From Patescibacteria group bacterium (GTDB taxonomy: Bacteria > Patescibacteriota > Saccharimonadia > Saccharimonadales > UBA4665), in the NCBI GenBank assembly GCA_030271625.1, contig JARXKN010000003.1, positions 1 to 64,000 on the forward strand: DNA of 64,000 bases, read 5' to 3'. Below the pieces are notes generated by a model. It did not search any database. It was not told where the DNA came from and worked only from the letters and a program-made list of their open reading frames with translations. Below, piece by piece: positions 35,786-43,992 of this stretch. The position numbers and the translations under genes are program-made. The stretch's first letter is position 1, and each line of letters opens with the position of its first letter.

Positions 35786-37294
35786 ATGGCAACGCTGAAA
35801 GAGCTCCGCGACGAACGACTCCGCAAACTAGCGGACTTACAAGCGCTGGGCATCAATAGCTATCCGGCCAAGGCCAGTCGCAGCCACACCTTAGCTGCCG
35901 TCCATGCCGATTTTGCCCAGCTAGAAGGGCAGACAGTCACGGTTGTAGGCCGCATTATATCTATCCGTAAATTCGGTAAGATTGCATTTGTTGTCATTAA
36001 AGACCAAACGGGGTCACTCCAATTATTTTGGTCGCAGAAAGATGATGTCACCGCCGAACGGACGAACAGCGAACTACTAATTACCGAAATAAGCCTGCTC
36101 GATGCCGGTGACTTTATTGAAGCGACTGGCAGCGTTATTAAAACTAAAACCGGCGAAGAGTCGGTCGACATTAGCACGCTGCGCTTACTAACAAAATCGT
36201 TGCGTCCAATGCCAACTGCCCAGGACGGCTTTACTAATAAAGAAGAGCGTCTGCGCCGCCGCTACGTTGATATGAACGTCAACGACGACGTTCGCCAACG
36301 CTTTATCCGTCGCAGTAAATTCTGGCAGGCTACCCGCGATTTCCTAAATCAGAACGAATTCACCGAAGTAAATGTGCCAGTCTTAGAGCACACTACCGGC
36401 GGTGCCGATGCTAACCCATTCGTCACTCACATGGACGCGCTAGACCAAGACTTTTACCTGCGCATTAGCCATGAGTTGCCGCTCAAGCGGTTGCTAGGAG
36501 CTGGTTTCGAAAAAGTCTACGACATTGGACCGCGCTTCCGCAACGAAAACTACAGCGACGAACACCTACCGGAACATGTCGCCATGGAGTGGTACTGGGC
36601 CTACGCTGATTGGCGCGACGGTATTAGATTTATGACAGACTTATATCGCTCGGTTCTGCAGACTACTTTTGGTACGCTGCAATTTAAGCTTGGCGAGTTC
36701 GACATCGATCTGGCCAAGGACTGGGAGGAACTCGATTATGTTCAGACTATTAAAGATCGCTATGGTATTGATCCCCTGGATTGTACGATTCAGGAAATCC
36801 AGAGCGCGCTAAAAGACAACAAGCTCGAGGTTGAAAAGACCGAGAACATCCCGCGCGGTATCGATAAGTTATGGAAAAATATCCGCAAGGATATTGCCGG
36901 ACCAGTCTGGCTGGTTAATACGCCACTGTTTATTAGTCCTCTGGCCAAGATAAATCCTGATCGCCCAGAGACCACACAGCGGTTTCAGGCAGTTGTGGCC
37001 GGCAGTGAACTCTGCAACGGCTTTAGTGAGCTGAATGACCCCCAAGAACAACTACAACGCTTTGTAGAGCAGCAACAACTGCGTGATGCCGGTGACGACG
37101 AAGCCATGATGCTCGATATCGACTTTATCGAAATGCTGGAATACGGTATGCCGCCAGCTTGTGGACTGGGCTTTAGTGAACGTGTCTTCTGGATTTTCGA
37201 AGGTGTCACCGCCCGTGAAGGTGTCCCATTCCCACAGTTGCGTTCTGATATCGACGAAACCACTAAAACCATTTATCCTAATCTAAAGTTTTAG
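35786..37294 (+). CDS. lysS: Lysyl-tRNA synthetase, class II
   Basis: 502 residues, normal length. The N-terminal OB-fold anticodon domain (TVTVVGRIISIRKFGKIAFV) is followed by the class II core: motif 2 FRNENYSDEHLPEHVAMEWY and motif 3 CGLGFSERVFWIFEGV near the C-terminus. It charges tRNALys. It forms an operon with greA (2-nt gap). Confidence 0.97.
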   Translation: MATLKELRDERLRKLADLQALGINSYPAKASRSHTLAAVHADFAQLEGQTVTVVGRIISIRKFGKIAFVVIKDQTGSLQLFWSQKDDVTAERTNSELLITEISLLDAGDFIEATGSVIKTKTGEESVDISTLRLLTKSLRPMPTAQDGFTNKEERLRRRYVDMNVNDDVRQRFIRRSKFWQATRDFLNQNEFTEVNVPVLEHTTGGADANPFVTHMDALDQDFYLRISHELPLKRLLGAGFEKVYDIGPRFRNENYSDEHLPEHVAMEWYWAYADWRDGIRFMTDLYRSVLQTTFGTLQFKLGEFDIDLAKDWEELDYVQTIKDRYGIDPLDCTIQEIQSALKDNKLEVEKTENIPRGIDKLWKNIRKDIAGPVWLVNTPLFISPLAKINPDRPETTQRFQAVVAGSELCNGFSELNDPQEQLQRFVEQQQLRDAGDDEAMMLDIDFIEMLEYGMPPACGLGFSERVFWIFEGVTAREGVPFPQLRSDIDETTKTIYPNLKF

Positions 37295-37303
37295 GAGCTA
37301 GCC

Positions 37304-37780
37304 ATGACAAACCCAGAATTATCACTGCCACCAACCAGTGTCCGTGAGCAATTTTTAGACCTGGCGGCTCTAATTTGTCGTCAAGAGTTCCAAGTAATCA
37401 CTACCCGCGATAATGGGCTTACCTACAACTGGATTCCGGAGTCGCAGCAAGCCTTTACTGAGCCTTTAGCGCTCAAGAGTATTGCTTGGACATCCCACCC
37501 GCAGTGGAATAATAATTTTAAAATTGTTGAGGCCACCTTTTGTATCTTAGGTGATAACGAGATGGATTTTGGCGTTTCACGAGATTTTCATGATCGTGAA
37601 AAATTCGACGAGACTTTAAATGATGACCCGTTAGCCGATCTAGTACTGGGCCTTTATAAAAAATCCTATTTGGAGCACCGTCATCACATTTGTTTGCAGT
37701 CTGTCAAAAATAAAAAAGAGGTGCAAGGCACTACTAAGCCAGCCGTAAAAATAACCGATAAGCGCCGAGTAACTCTGTAG
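37304..37780 (+). CDS. Hypothetical protein, 158 aa
   Basis: Soluble, no signal peptide or recognised motif. Visible features are Trp-containing stretches (YNWIPESQQAF, IAWTSHPQWNNNFKI), a His-rich segment EHRHH near 125, and a basic tail (KITDKRRVTL). It follows lysS by 9 nt and its TAG overlaps the GTG start of the next gene, a putative metallopeptidase. It may be a partner of that enzyme; the family is unknown to me. Confidence 0.7.
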   Translation: MTNPELSLPPTSVREQFLDLAALICRQEFQVITTRDNGLTYNWIPESQQAFTEPLALKSIAWTSHPQWNNNFKIVEATFCILGDNEMDFGVSRDFHDREKFDETLNDDPLADLVLGLYKKSYLEHRHHICLQSVKNKKEVQGTTKPAVKITDKRRVTL

Positions 37781-38151
37781 TGCAATTAGACGGCGAACAG
37801 TTTGCAAAGTTAATAACCGAAGCTCACGACAGCTTGCCGGGTGAGCATGTTACCAGTTTAAAAAATGTAGCCATTGTCTGGCAGGACGAACCAACTCCCG
37901 AGCAACGAGTCCAATTAGAGCTTCGCAACGACCAAACGCTACTCGGATTATATGAAGGTGTACCGCTTAGTCGGCGACAGGGCATGACGCGCTACTTGCC
38001 AGATAAGATTACGCTTTTTAAAGGCCCCCTGGAGCGCCGTAGCCCAACCCTAGTTGCCCTAAAAGAGCAGATACGGCACACGCTGTGGCACGAAATTGGG
38101 CATTATTATGGCCTTGATCATAAACGGATTGGTGAACTAGAATCGAACTAA
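37780..38151 (+). CDS. Minimal zinc metallopeptidase-like protein (zincin)
   Basis: 123 residues starting at GTG 37780, overlapping the previous stop (TAGTG). The C-terminal sequence HTLWHEIGHYYGLDHKRI carries the HExxH zinc motif followed by G and a third His, the pattern of the minimal metallopeptidase (Zincin_1, COG3824) family, and the length fits that family. Substrate unknown. The last 4 bp overlap the stop of the convergent gene. Confidence 0.8.
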   Translation: MQLDGEQFAKLITEAHDSLPGEHVTSLKNVAIVWQDEPTPEQRVQLELRNDQTLLGLYEGVPLSRRQGMTRYLPDKITLFKGPLERRSPTLVALKEQIRHTLWHEIGHYYGLDHKRIGELESN

Positions 38152-38738
38152 ATTTCTCTAAAGCCTGCAAAACGGACTGGCTCTAGCTGAATAGGTAGCG
38201 GCAACTGTTCACGAATATAACTTGTAACCGCCCTGAGTTTGATATCAGGAGTTACAGGCGGAGCCCAAAAAATTGATAAGTCTCGAAACTTTGGCGTCTC
38301 AAAGCTGGGCATAATACCAAGGTCGTTGCATATAAAATCTTGAACTAACTGGGCTTCATCTTGAAGTGCAGCTAACAAACTAGTATCCAATGTAATTAGA
38401 CCGAAATAATTTCCGTCTCGATTGGCCTTCATCCAAAATGCAGACTCAACATTGCCAACCATCGGTTGAGATAGTGCGGGCAGTTCCAGTTCGACTGCCC
38501 GGACTACTTCACTGAGTGCCGTCGTGCCAACCTTGTCTGAGCGACGCTTACCACGTTCACCCAGTACCATCACTTTTTCAAGGTATCGATCGTTACACGT
38601 CATCGCATATGACTTAAATTCAAATTCGCTATGAGCAGGATTGGCTGCCAACTTACTGGTCACGGCAGTCAACTCGGCACCGATTACTGGTCGTATAATT
38701 CGGCCGGTGACTCCAGCCGGATATCTTTCAGAATGCAT
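38148..38738 (-). CDS. Hypothetical protein, 196 aa
   Basis: Soluble, no signal peptide. The order of segments (GLITLD in the centre, then a C-terminal PIQLEPVRFAGF) loosely recalls 2'-5' RNA ligase-like 2H phosphoesterases, but the HxT/S catalytic motifs are not present, so this is only a weak hint. The start is supported by a TTTACA-17-TATAGT promoter 8 nt upstream on the minus strand. It converges on the zincin gene with a 4-bp overlap. Confidence 0.65.
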   Translation of the reverse strand: MHSERYPAGVTGRIIRPVIGAELTAVTSKLAANPAHSEFEFKSYAMTCNDRYLEKVMVLGERGKRRSDKVGTTALSEVVRAVELELPALSQPMVGNVESAFWMKANRDGNYFGLITLDTSLLAALQDEAQLVQDFICNDLGIMPSFETPKFRDLSIFWAPPVTPDIKLRAVTSYIREQLPLPIQLEPVRFAGFREI

Positions 38739-38746
38739 AAGGCATT

Positions 38747-38775
38747 ACTATACCATTAAGAAGGGTAGCTGTAAA
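38747..38775 (-). promoter_or_regulatory. Promoter of the 38738 minus-strand gene
   Basis: Minus strand: TTTACA (38770-38775), 17 bp, then TATAGT (38747-38752) preceded by TGG. Eight nt lie between the -10 box and the ATG. Confidence 0.65.
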
Positions 38776-38780
38776 TTGTC

Positions 38781-38808
38781 TTTACTCCTGTGAAGGTAGT
38801 TATATACT
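38781..38808 (+). promoter_or_regulatory. Promoter of the 38817 gene
   Basis: TTTACT at 38781-38786, a 16-bp spacer and TATACT at 38803-38808, 8 nt before the ATG. Divergent from the preceding promoter. Confidence 0.5.
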
Positions 38809-38816
38809 AAAGCTAG

Positions 38817-39770
38817 ATGGAAGACTATCCCGACGCAACGCCTGATGTGCTTGACCCGGTTTCGGTGCAAGAAGCAGCGGCTATTTGGCAAAGAAGACTT
38901 GACGCAGTTAGCAGTCGTGATTTGGGTGGTACCGCCATTGAGGCCATTAATGCCATGAACAAACGACTCTACGCTCAGCCAGAAATGCAGCCCGACGAGC
39001 CGCTGCTTTTTAGCTGTAGTGGCTATTTTGAAGACCAGGCACAGCAATTCCTGGAATACCGTGACGAAGACCAACAACGCACCTATTACGGGCTCAGCGA
39101 CGGTGTCAACGTGATTCAAGTGCCGCGGGCCAAGGAAGACGATATCGACCTAGTACTGGTCCATAGCGTATCAGTCATAGCGCGTAATAGTATCCACCGG
39201 CGCGGCAGTCATACCATTGAGGAAATTGCCCATATACCCGTGAGCGAAAGTAATTTTCTGCCGGTCCAGGGTCTGGCCGAGGCCTTCACAAGCCCGACTA
39301 ATCCCTCCGATAATCATTCTGAAGAAGTCAGCTATCTGGCCCAAGAATTTACTAACTGTCGTGACCGCTTGTTCGTAAAAGGCTACGTCTCACGGGCCGA
39401 TGCCGAAAAAAATCTTACCACCATTATCAACCAACTCGAAGCCCTAATTGGTCCTCGGGGTTGCGGCTTATTTGTAGAAAGTCCATTCGCCTATGTCGTC
39501 GATACCGACTCTACTGGCGTCATGAAATTACGGCCCAGCTATGGTTTACGAGCCGCCGGCCAACGGGCCACCTTTTTAGGGGTTGGTGACTTTGCGGCTC
39601 TAGACACTAAACTGATAGCCGTTGACTACCGAGAATTTAATTATGATCGGCACCAAGGTCTGTATATGGCAGTTGCTCTCTCAGAACAGGCCACTGACCG
39701 AGCTGGCCTAGCCCGTCAGGCTTTGCTGCTGCCACTGAGCGGTAACCGACTAAGTTACGACTACTGTTAA
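38817..39770 (+). CDS. Hypothetical protein, 317 aa
   Basis: Soluble and acidic, without signal peptide, membrane helix or recognised motif. Segments include GLSDGVNVIQVPRAKEDD, IEEIAHIPVSESNFLPVQGL and PRGCGLFVESPFAYVVD. The start agrees with a -10 box 8 nt upstream. It stands alone between a divergent gene and msrA. I do not recognise the family. Confidence 0.7.
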   Translation: MEDYPDATPDVLDPVSVQEAAAIWQRRLDAVSSRDLGGTAIEAINAMNKRLYAQPEMQPDEPLLFSCSGYFEDQAQQFLEYRDEDQQRTYYGLSDGVNVIQVPRAKEDDIDLVLVHSVSVIARNSIHRRGSHTIEEIAHIPVSESNFLPVQGLAEAFTSPTNPSDNHSEEVSYLAQEFTNCRDRLFVKGYVSRADAEKNLTTIINQLEALIGPRGCGLFVESPFAYVVDTDSTGVMKLRPSYGLRAAGQRATFLGVGDFAALDTKLIAVDYREFNYDRHQGLYMAVALSEQATDRAGLARQALLLPLSGNRLSYDYC

Positions 39771-39821
39771 GGTATAATTACTAGTAGGTTCGTAGGCTAC
39801 TAACAAGAAGGGAATTTAACT

Positions 39822-40313
39822 ATGCAACAAGCAGTCTTTGCCGCCGGGTGTTTCTGGGGAGTCCAGTATTATCTTAATCAAATTCCTGGTGTCACTAACA
39901 CAATCGTAGGCTATACGGGCGGCCACACCGAGGATCCTACTTACGAGGAGGTTTGTACTCATACAACGGGGCACGCCGAAGCAGTGCATGTTGAGTTTGA
40001 CCCTGGTGTCATCAATTATGAAAACCTCTGCCGGCACTTTTTCCGGATGCACAACCCAACCCAGCTTAACTATCAAGGGCCAGATTATGGCGACAGCTAC
40101 CGAACAGCTATCTTTTACGTAACGGACGAACAGAAGTCAATCGCGGAAGCTGCGCGGGATGCTGCCCAAGCCGACTGGGATGATCCAATTGTCACTGAAA
40201 TTACCAAAGCTGGCCCATTCTATAATGCCGAAGACTACCACCAGAAGTTTGCCGAAAAAACCGGCCGTGGCATGTGTCACGTACCGTACCAGCCATTAGC
40301 TGAGGGGAAATGA
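39822..40313 (+). CDS. msrA: Peptide methionine sulfoxide reductase A
   Basis: 163 residues. The catalytic GCFWG is at 9-13 (Cys10) and the family sequences GYTGGHTEDPTYEEVCTHTT, GHAEAVHVEFDP and YYNAEDYHQKF-like (FYNAEDYHQKF) are present. It reduces methionine-S-sulfoxide in damaged proteins. TATAAT at 39773-39778 is the probable -10 and AAGAAGGGA the ribosome binding site. The stop overlaps the next start (ATGA). Confidence 0.96.
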   Translation: MQQAVFAAGCFWGVQYYLNQIPGVTNTIVGYTGGHTEDPTYEEVCTHTTGHAEAVHVEFDPGVINYENLCRHFFRMHNPTQLNYQGPDYGDSYRTAIFYVTDEQKSIAEAARDAAQADWDDPIVTEITKAGPFYNAEDYHQKFAEKTGRGMCHVPYQPLAEGK

Positions 40314-40510
40314 TGCGTGAATCCGGCCCAGTCATTAAACCTCTAGCCCGACAATGGATTGAGGGAAAAATTTCCACTGCGGATTATTACGAGCAAGTAT
40401 ATGCTGACGAGCTACCCTTAGCAACTGCACAAGTTGAAGCAAAATTAGCCGAGCGTCGCCAGCTGCGTCACCTACAAATTGGCCAAACAGCTATCAATTT
40501 TAAACAGTAA
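40310..40510 (+). CDS. Small hypothetical protein coupled to msrA, 66 aa
   Basis: It starts at ATG 40310 (a second ATG follows directly at 40313), overlapping the msrA stop by 4 nt. The sequence is helical and charged (LARQWIEGKISTADYYEQVY, then VEAKLAERRQLRHL). No motif recognised. The overlap indicates co-translation with msrA. Confidence 0.6.
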   Translation: MMRESGPVIKPLARQWIEGKISTADYYEQVYADELPLATAQVEAKLAERRQLRHLQIGQTAINFKQ

Positions 40511-40542
40511 GAATACCGAAGAGTAGGGTACACTAGTACGAT

Positions 40543-41175
40543 ATGAAGACAGTTATTTTTGATTTTGATGGCACGCTGGTTGATAGCTTTAAAGTTGCGA
40601 TTGAAGTTGCCCATGAACTAACTCACCGAGCGATTTTGGTGCAGCCCGAAGAGATTGTGCGGCTACGCCAGCTCCGTCTTTTAGACGTTGCCCGAGAACT
40701 GAAACTACCGCGCTGGCAATGGCCATTCCTATTGATTCGAGGTCGACGTATGATGACGCGCCGTCTCAACGAAGTCCTGCCATTTGCCGATATGCCAGCT
40801 GTCGTTAAAGATCTGCATGAGTCGGGCTATAAACTCCTGGTCATGAGTTCTAATAGTCAGGTCAATGTCCAGAAAGTCCTTGATGCCCGTAGCCTCAGCC
40901 AGTACTTCAGTTTTATCAAAGGCGGTATTGGCCTGATGGGGAAGTCCAAAGGGTTACGTGAACTTATGCTGCAAAAAAACCTGGTCCTAGCCGACTGTAT
41001 TTACGTTGGCGATGAACCGCGCGATGTTGAAGGTTCGCGCAAGGTCGGTATGCCGTGTATTTCGGTAACCTGGGGCTTTAACGCCCCCGAACTGCTGAAG
41101 GATCATCACCCATTAGCCGTCGTCGACACACCACAACAACTACGAGAGGAGCTCAAAAAATGGGGCGGAAAGTAA
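40543..41175 (+). CDS. HAD-superfamily phosphatase (phosphoglycolate phosphatase-like)
   Basis: 210 residues. Motif I DFDGTLVDS at 6-14, motif II LLVMSSNSQ, motif III Lys (KGGIGLMGKSKG) and motif IV YVGDEPRDVEGSRKVG match a HAD hydrolase with a helical cap. Substrate cannot be told from sequence. TACACT at 40529-40534 lies 8 nt before the start. The 3' end overlaps the next gene by 16 nt. Confidence 0.9.
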   Translation: MKTVIFDFDGTLVDSFKVAIEVAHELTHRAILVQPEEIVRLRQLRLLDVARELKLPRWQWPFLLIRGRRMMTRRLNEVLPFADMPAVVKDLHESGYKLLVMSSNSQVNVQKVLDARSLSQYFSFIKGGIGLMGKSKGLRELMLQKNLVLADCIYVGDEPRDVEGSRKVGMPCISVTWGFNAPELLKDHHPLAVVDTPQQLREELKKWGGK

Positions 41176-42437
41176 GTACTAAGCCGCTACCATCCGAGAT
41201 AGTCAGTATCACCAAGCTGGTGCATGGTGGCCAGGGCCTGGCTGAGCTGAGCGATGGCCGGAAAGTCTTTGTTTGGAATGCCTTGCCTGGCGAAACCGTC
41301 CGGGCACAACTTATTAAGCAAAAAAGTTCGTACGCCGAGGCAATTGCCGAGGAAGTCATGGTGACCAGTCCAGAACGGGTGGAACCGAAAGAAACTAACT
41401 ATCTTTCAACCAGCCCTTGGCAAATTATGAAATTCAGTGCCGAAAACGAACACAAAAAGAGTATTGTTCTAGAATTATTTGGTCACGAAAAGCTTGCCTT
41501 GCCGGCGGTTCCCGCTGTACTGCACGGTAGCCAGGAATGGCACTATCGCAATAAAATGGAGTATAGCTTCTGGGGTGACGATGACGGATTGCATCTAGCC
41601 CTCCACCAGCGTGGTACCCACGGTAAACAGATTGTTAGTGGCAGTGAGCTAGCTATGCCAGCAATTGATGCTGGTGCCAATGCAATCGCCGCCCAGTTAT
41701 CGGCGATGAGCGCCCGAGCCGGTGACTTAAAAACTATTATGGTCCGGGCGGATGCTTCTGGCCAAGCGGTAGCGGCACTGTTTGTGAAGCTGGAAAGCTT
41801 TAAAAAACTGGAGCTGCCCGCCGCATTAAAAGGTTTGCGCGTCTATCACTCTAATCCTAAGAGCCCAGCCTCAGTTGCCACTAAGCTACTGTACGAGCTA
41901 GGCGATACCACGCTGCAGGATAGCGTTAATGGCAATAAACTGGCCTACGATCCGGTTAGCTTCTTCCAAGCCAATTTACCAGTTTTTGAGCAAGCGGTGC
42001 AGAGCATTAGTCGTGCCACCAAGGCGGCCACTAAAATTACCGACTTTTATAGTGGTGTTGGCTCGATTGGCTTGAGCATAGCTAACACGACAACACTAGT
42101 AGAAACTGATGGTTTAGCCACCGATATGGCAAAAATTAATGTCGGCAAGCGTAACATCGAAGTCGTCCGCGCCACCGCCGAAACGGCGCTCGACTATATT
42201 ACCGCCGATGCTACCATAATTGTCGATCCACCACGGGCCGGACTACACCAAAAAGTGGTTAACCAAATCTTAGACGTCCAACCTCCGCAGGTGGTGTATC
42301 TTAGCTGCAATCCAGCGACCCAAGCTCGCGACCTAAAGTTGCTTTCCGAGCGCTATAAAATAACTCAGTTCGAAATTTATAATTTCTTCCCTAAAACACC
42401 ACACATTGAGACATTAGCCGTCCTCACCTTAATTTAG
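41160..42437 (+). CDS. TrmA/RlmD-family RNA (uracil-C5) methyltransferase
   Basis: 425 residues. An N-terminal TRAM domain (~10-60: HGGQGLAELSDGRKVFV) is followed by a methyltransferase domain with FYSGVGSIGLSIA (SAM site), VDPPRAGLH and the catalytic Cys in LSCNPATQARDL, then TPHIETLAVL. It forms m5U in tRNA or 23S rRNA; which RNA cannot be decided. The Fe-S cysteine cluster of RlmD is not present. It overlaps the HAD gene by 16 nt. Confidence 0.9.
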   Translation: MGRKVSTKPLPSEIVSITKLVHGGQGLAELSDGRKVFVWNALPGETVRAQLIKQKSSYAEAIAEEVMVTSPERVEPKETNYLSTSPWQIMKFSAENEHKKSIVLELFGHEKLALPAVPAVLHGSQEWHYRNKMEYSFWGDDDGLHLALHQRGTHGKQIVSGSELAMPAIDAGANAIAAQLSAMSARAGDLKTIMVRADASGQAVAALFVKLESFKKLELPAALKGLRVYHSNPKSPASVATKLLYELGDTTLQDSVNGNKLAYDPVSFFQANLPVFEQAVQSISRATKAATKITDFYSGVGSIGLSIANTTTLVETDGLATDMAKINVGKRNIEVVRATAETALDYITADATIIVDPPRAGLHQKVVNQILDVQPPQVVYLSCNPATQARDLKLLSERYKITQFEIYNFFPKTPHIETLAVLTLI

Positions 42438-42466
42438 TTGTAACAAAGTCGTTTAGTGCTTATGAT
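42438..42466 (+). promoter_or_regulatory. Promoter of the 42490 gene
   Basis: TTGTAA at 42438-42443, 17 bp and TATGAT at 42461-42466. Start near 42473; a short leader carries AAGGA. Confidence 0.6.
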
Positions 42467-42489
42467 TAAAGCAATAAATAAGGATGACT

Positions 42490-43173
42490 ATGAAAAGCGA
42501 AATTCAGAATTTTGTGGACTTGGCCCGCGAGCGCGGCTGGAATGATGAGCGCATTAGCACGAAGTTAACACAAGCAGGCTGGGAGCAAGCTAGTATTGCC
42601 AGCGCCCTAGAAGAATTGGTTGTACCTAAGCCACCGACCGATGCATCGGCAGTAACAGCGTCCGAAGCTTTAATAGGGAACATACCGCATAATCCAAGTG
42701 CGCCAATTTCGGTAGTGTCTAATTTAACAACTCGAGGCTTCGAATACAAAATTTTCTCCGTCTCATTAACGCTGCTGCTCTTTTCAATCATATTTTTAGC
42801 AAACGTTCTGATTGGCGGTGATGAGACCAGCTCGATAGCGGCCTTTCCGTTAACGGTCTTAATAGTGACTGGCCCAATTGCCTTACTGATGTTCCGGCGC
42901 CTGCATGCCGCTGAGCTAGCGACACCCAGCTTACGGGCAGATGCATCGCGACGACAGGTAGTGCAGGGCATCCAGTTAGTTACTTTCTTGGCGGTTATTA
43001 TCCATACCGTTGTTTTACTGTATCTAGTTATTAGCGGGCATTACGTTAATAAGCCAGCCTACGGATCAACTCCGAATGTATTTGCCGACTCGCTTCGGTG
43101 GCTCATCACACTGATTGTTGCCGGTGGTACCTTTTACTACTACTGGTCAGACGAACGCCGCAAACAAAACTGA
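42490..43173 (+). CDS. Four-helix membrane protein with UBA-like N-terminal helices
   Basis: ATG 42490 (227 residues) is favoured over ATG 42484 because AAGGA (42479-42483) is spaced correctly. The N-terminus (FVDLARERGWNDERISTKLT) looks like a small helical bundle that may bind a partner. Four membrane helices follow (about 90-110, 118-138, 158-183, 199-221). The arrangement resembles DUF5671-type proteins of CPR genomes, a weak recollection. Function unknown. Confidence 0.7.
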   Translation: MKSEIQNFVDLARERGWNDERISTKLTQAGWEQASIASALEELVVPKPPTDASAVTASEALIGNIPHNPSAPISVVSNLTTRGFEYKIFSVSLTLLLFSIIFLANVLIGGDETSSIAAFPLTVLIVTGPIALLMFRRLHAAELATPSLRADASRRQVVQGIQLVTFLAVIIHTVVLLYLVISGHYVNKPAYGSTPNVFADSLRWLITLIVAGGTFYYYWSDERRKQN

Positions 43174-43185
43174 TACACTTAGGGC

Positions 43186-43974
43186 ATGGCAAATAACTAT
43201 TGGCGCGAACGGAGCGCTCCTTATAAACTGGGGCAGGCTGAACCATTTAAGGTTTCTCGTTCTAAAATCGAGTTGTTTATGCAGTGTCCGCGCTGCTTCT
43301 GGCTCGATGTCCGCTTAAAAATTACGCGACCTAGTAGCCCGCCGTTTAACATCAATAAAACTATCGATGAACTGTTTAAAAAAGAATTTGATAGTTATCG
43401 TGCCAAGGGCCAGCCACACCCGATGATGCTCGATAACCAAATTAAAGCTGTGCCGTACCAGCACGCCGATTTGGACCAATGGCGGCACAACTTCACTGGC
43501 GTAATTGCCCAGCACGAGGCCACCAACCTGCACGTCTTTGGAGCTGTCGATGATGTCTGGGTGACAGACGAGGGCGAGTTAATCGTCGTTGATTACAAAG
43601 CCACCTCGAAAGATAAGCCAGTTAGTATCGATAGTGATTGGCAGATTAGCTACAAGCGCCAAATGGAAGTCTATCAATGGTTACTGCGTCAAAACGGCTT
43701 TCCGGTCAGTGACACTGGCTACTTTGTCTACACCAACGCGCGGGTAGACGTTGACGGCTTTGGTAATCAACTAGAATTTACTACCAAAGTTATCCCATAC
43801 ACTGGCTCTGATAGCTGGGTTGAGCCGACGCTTAAAAAAATGAAAGCCTGCATGGATAACGACACCATGCCGCCGGTCGGCGATAGTATTATGGGTGGCC
43901 CCTGCGAACACTGCACGTATGCTCGGGCCCGCACCGAGCTGACAATTAAGGCGCTGCGTGCACAATCTAAATAA
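43186..43974 (+). CDS. PD-(D/E)XK nuclease, Cas4/RecB-like with four-Cys cluster
   Basis: 262 residues. The nuclease core shows FGAVDDVW (119-125), VDYKAT (135-140; D136, K138) and QMEVYQWLLRQ (159-169). Cys34 and Cys37 (QCPRCFWL) together with Cys240 and Cys243 (GPCEHCTY) resemble the Fe-S ligands of Cas4 and AddB-type nucleases. It probably acts as a DNA exonuclease in repair. No cas genes or CRISPR array occur in the window. TACACT at 43174-43179 lies 6 nt before the ATG. Confidence 0.88.
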   Translation: MANNYWRERSAPYKLGQAEPFKVSRSKIELFMQCPRCFWLDVRLKITRPSSPPFNINKTIDELFKKEFDSYRAKGQPHPMMLDNQIKAVPYQHADLDQWRHNFTGVIAQHEATNLHVFGAVDDVWVTDEGELIVVDYKATSKDKPVSIDSDWQISYKRQMEVYQWLLRQNGFPVSDTGYFVYTNARVDVDGFGNQLEFTTKVIPYTGSDSWVEPTLKKMKACMDNDTMPPVGDSIMGGPCEHCTYARARTELTIKALRAQSK

Positions 43975-43992
43975 AATCCCTATACTGTTCAT

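Noticed and set aside
37574-37602. Possible parS site (GTTTCACG followed by CGTGAAAA)
   Set aside because: The half-sites are separated by 13 bp instead of abutting, and the sequence lies inside a coding region. A second half-site near 22782 is also incomplete.
38148-38738. Calling the 196-aa gene a 2'-5' RNA ligase
   Set aside because: Only the general order of strands is reminiscent; both HxT/S catalytic motifs are missing.
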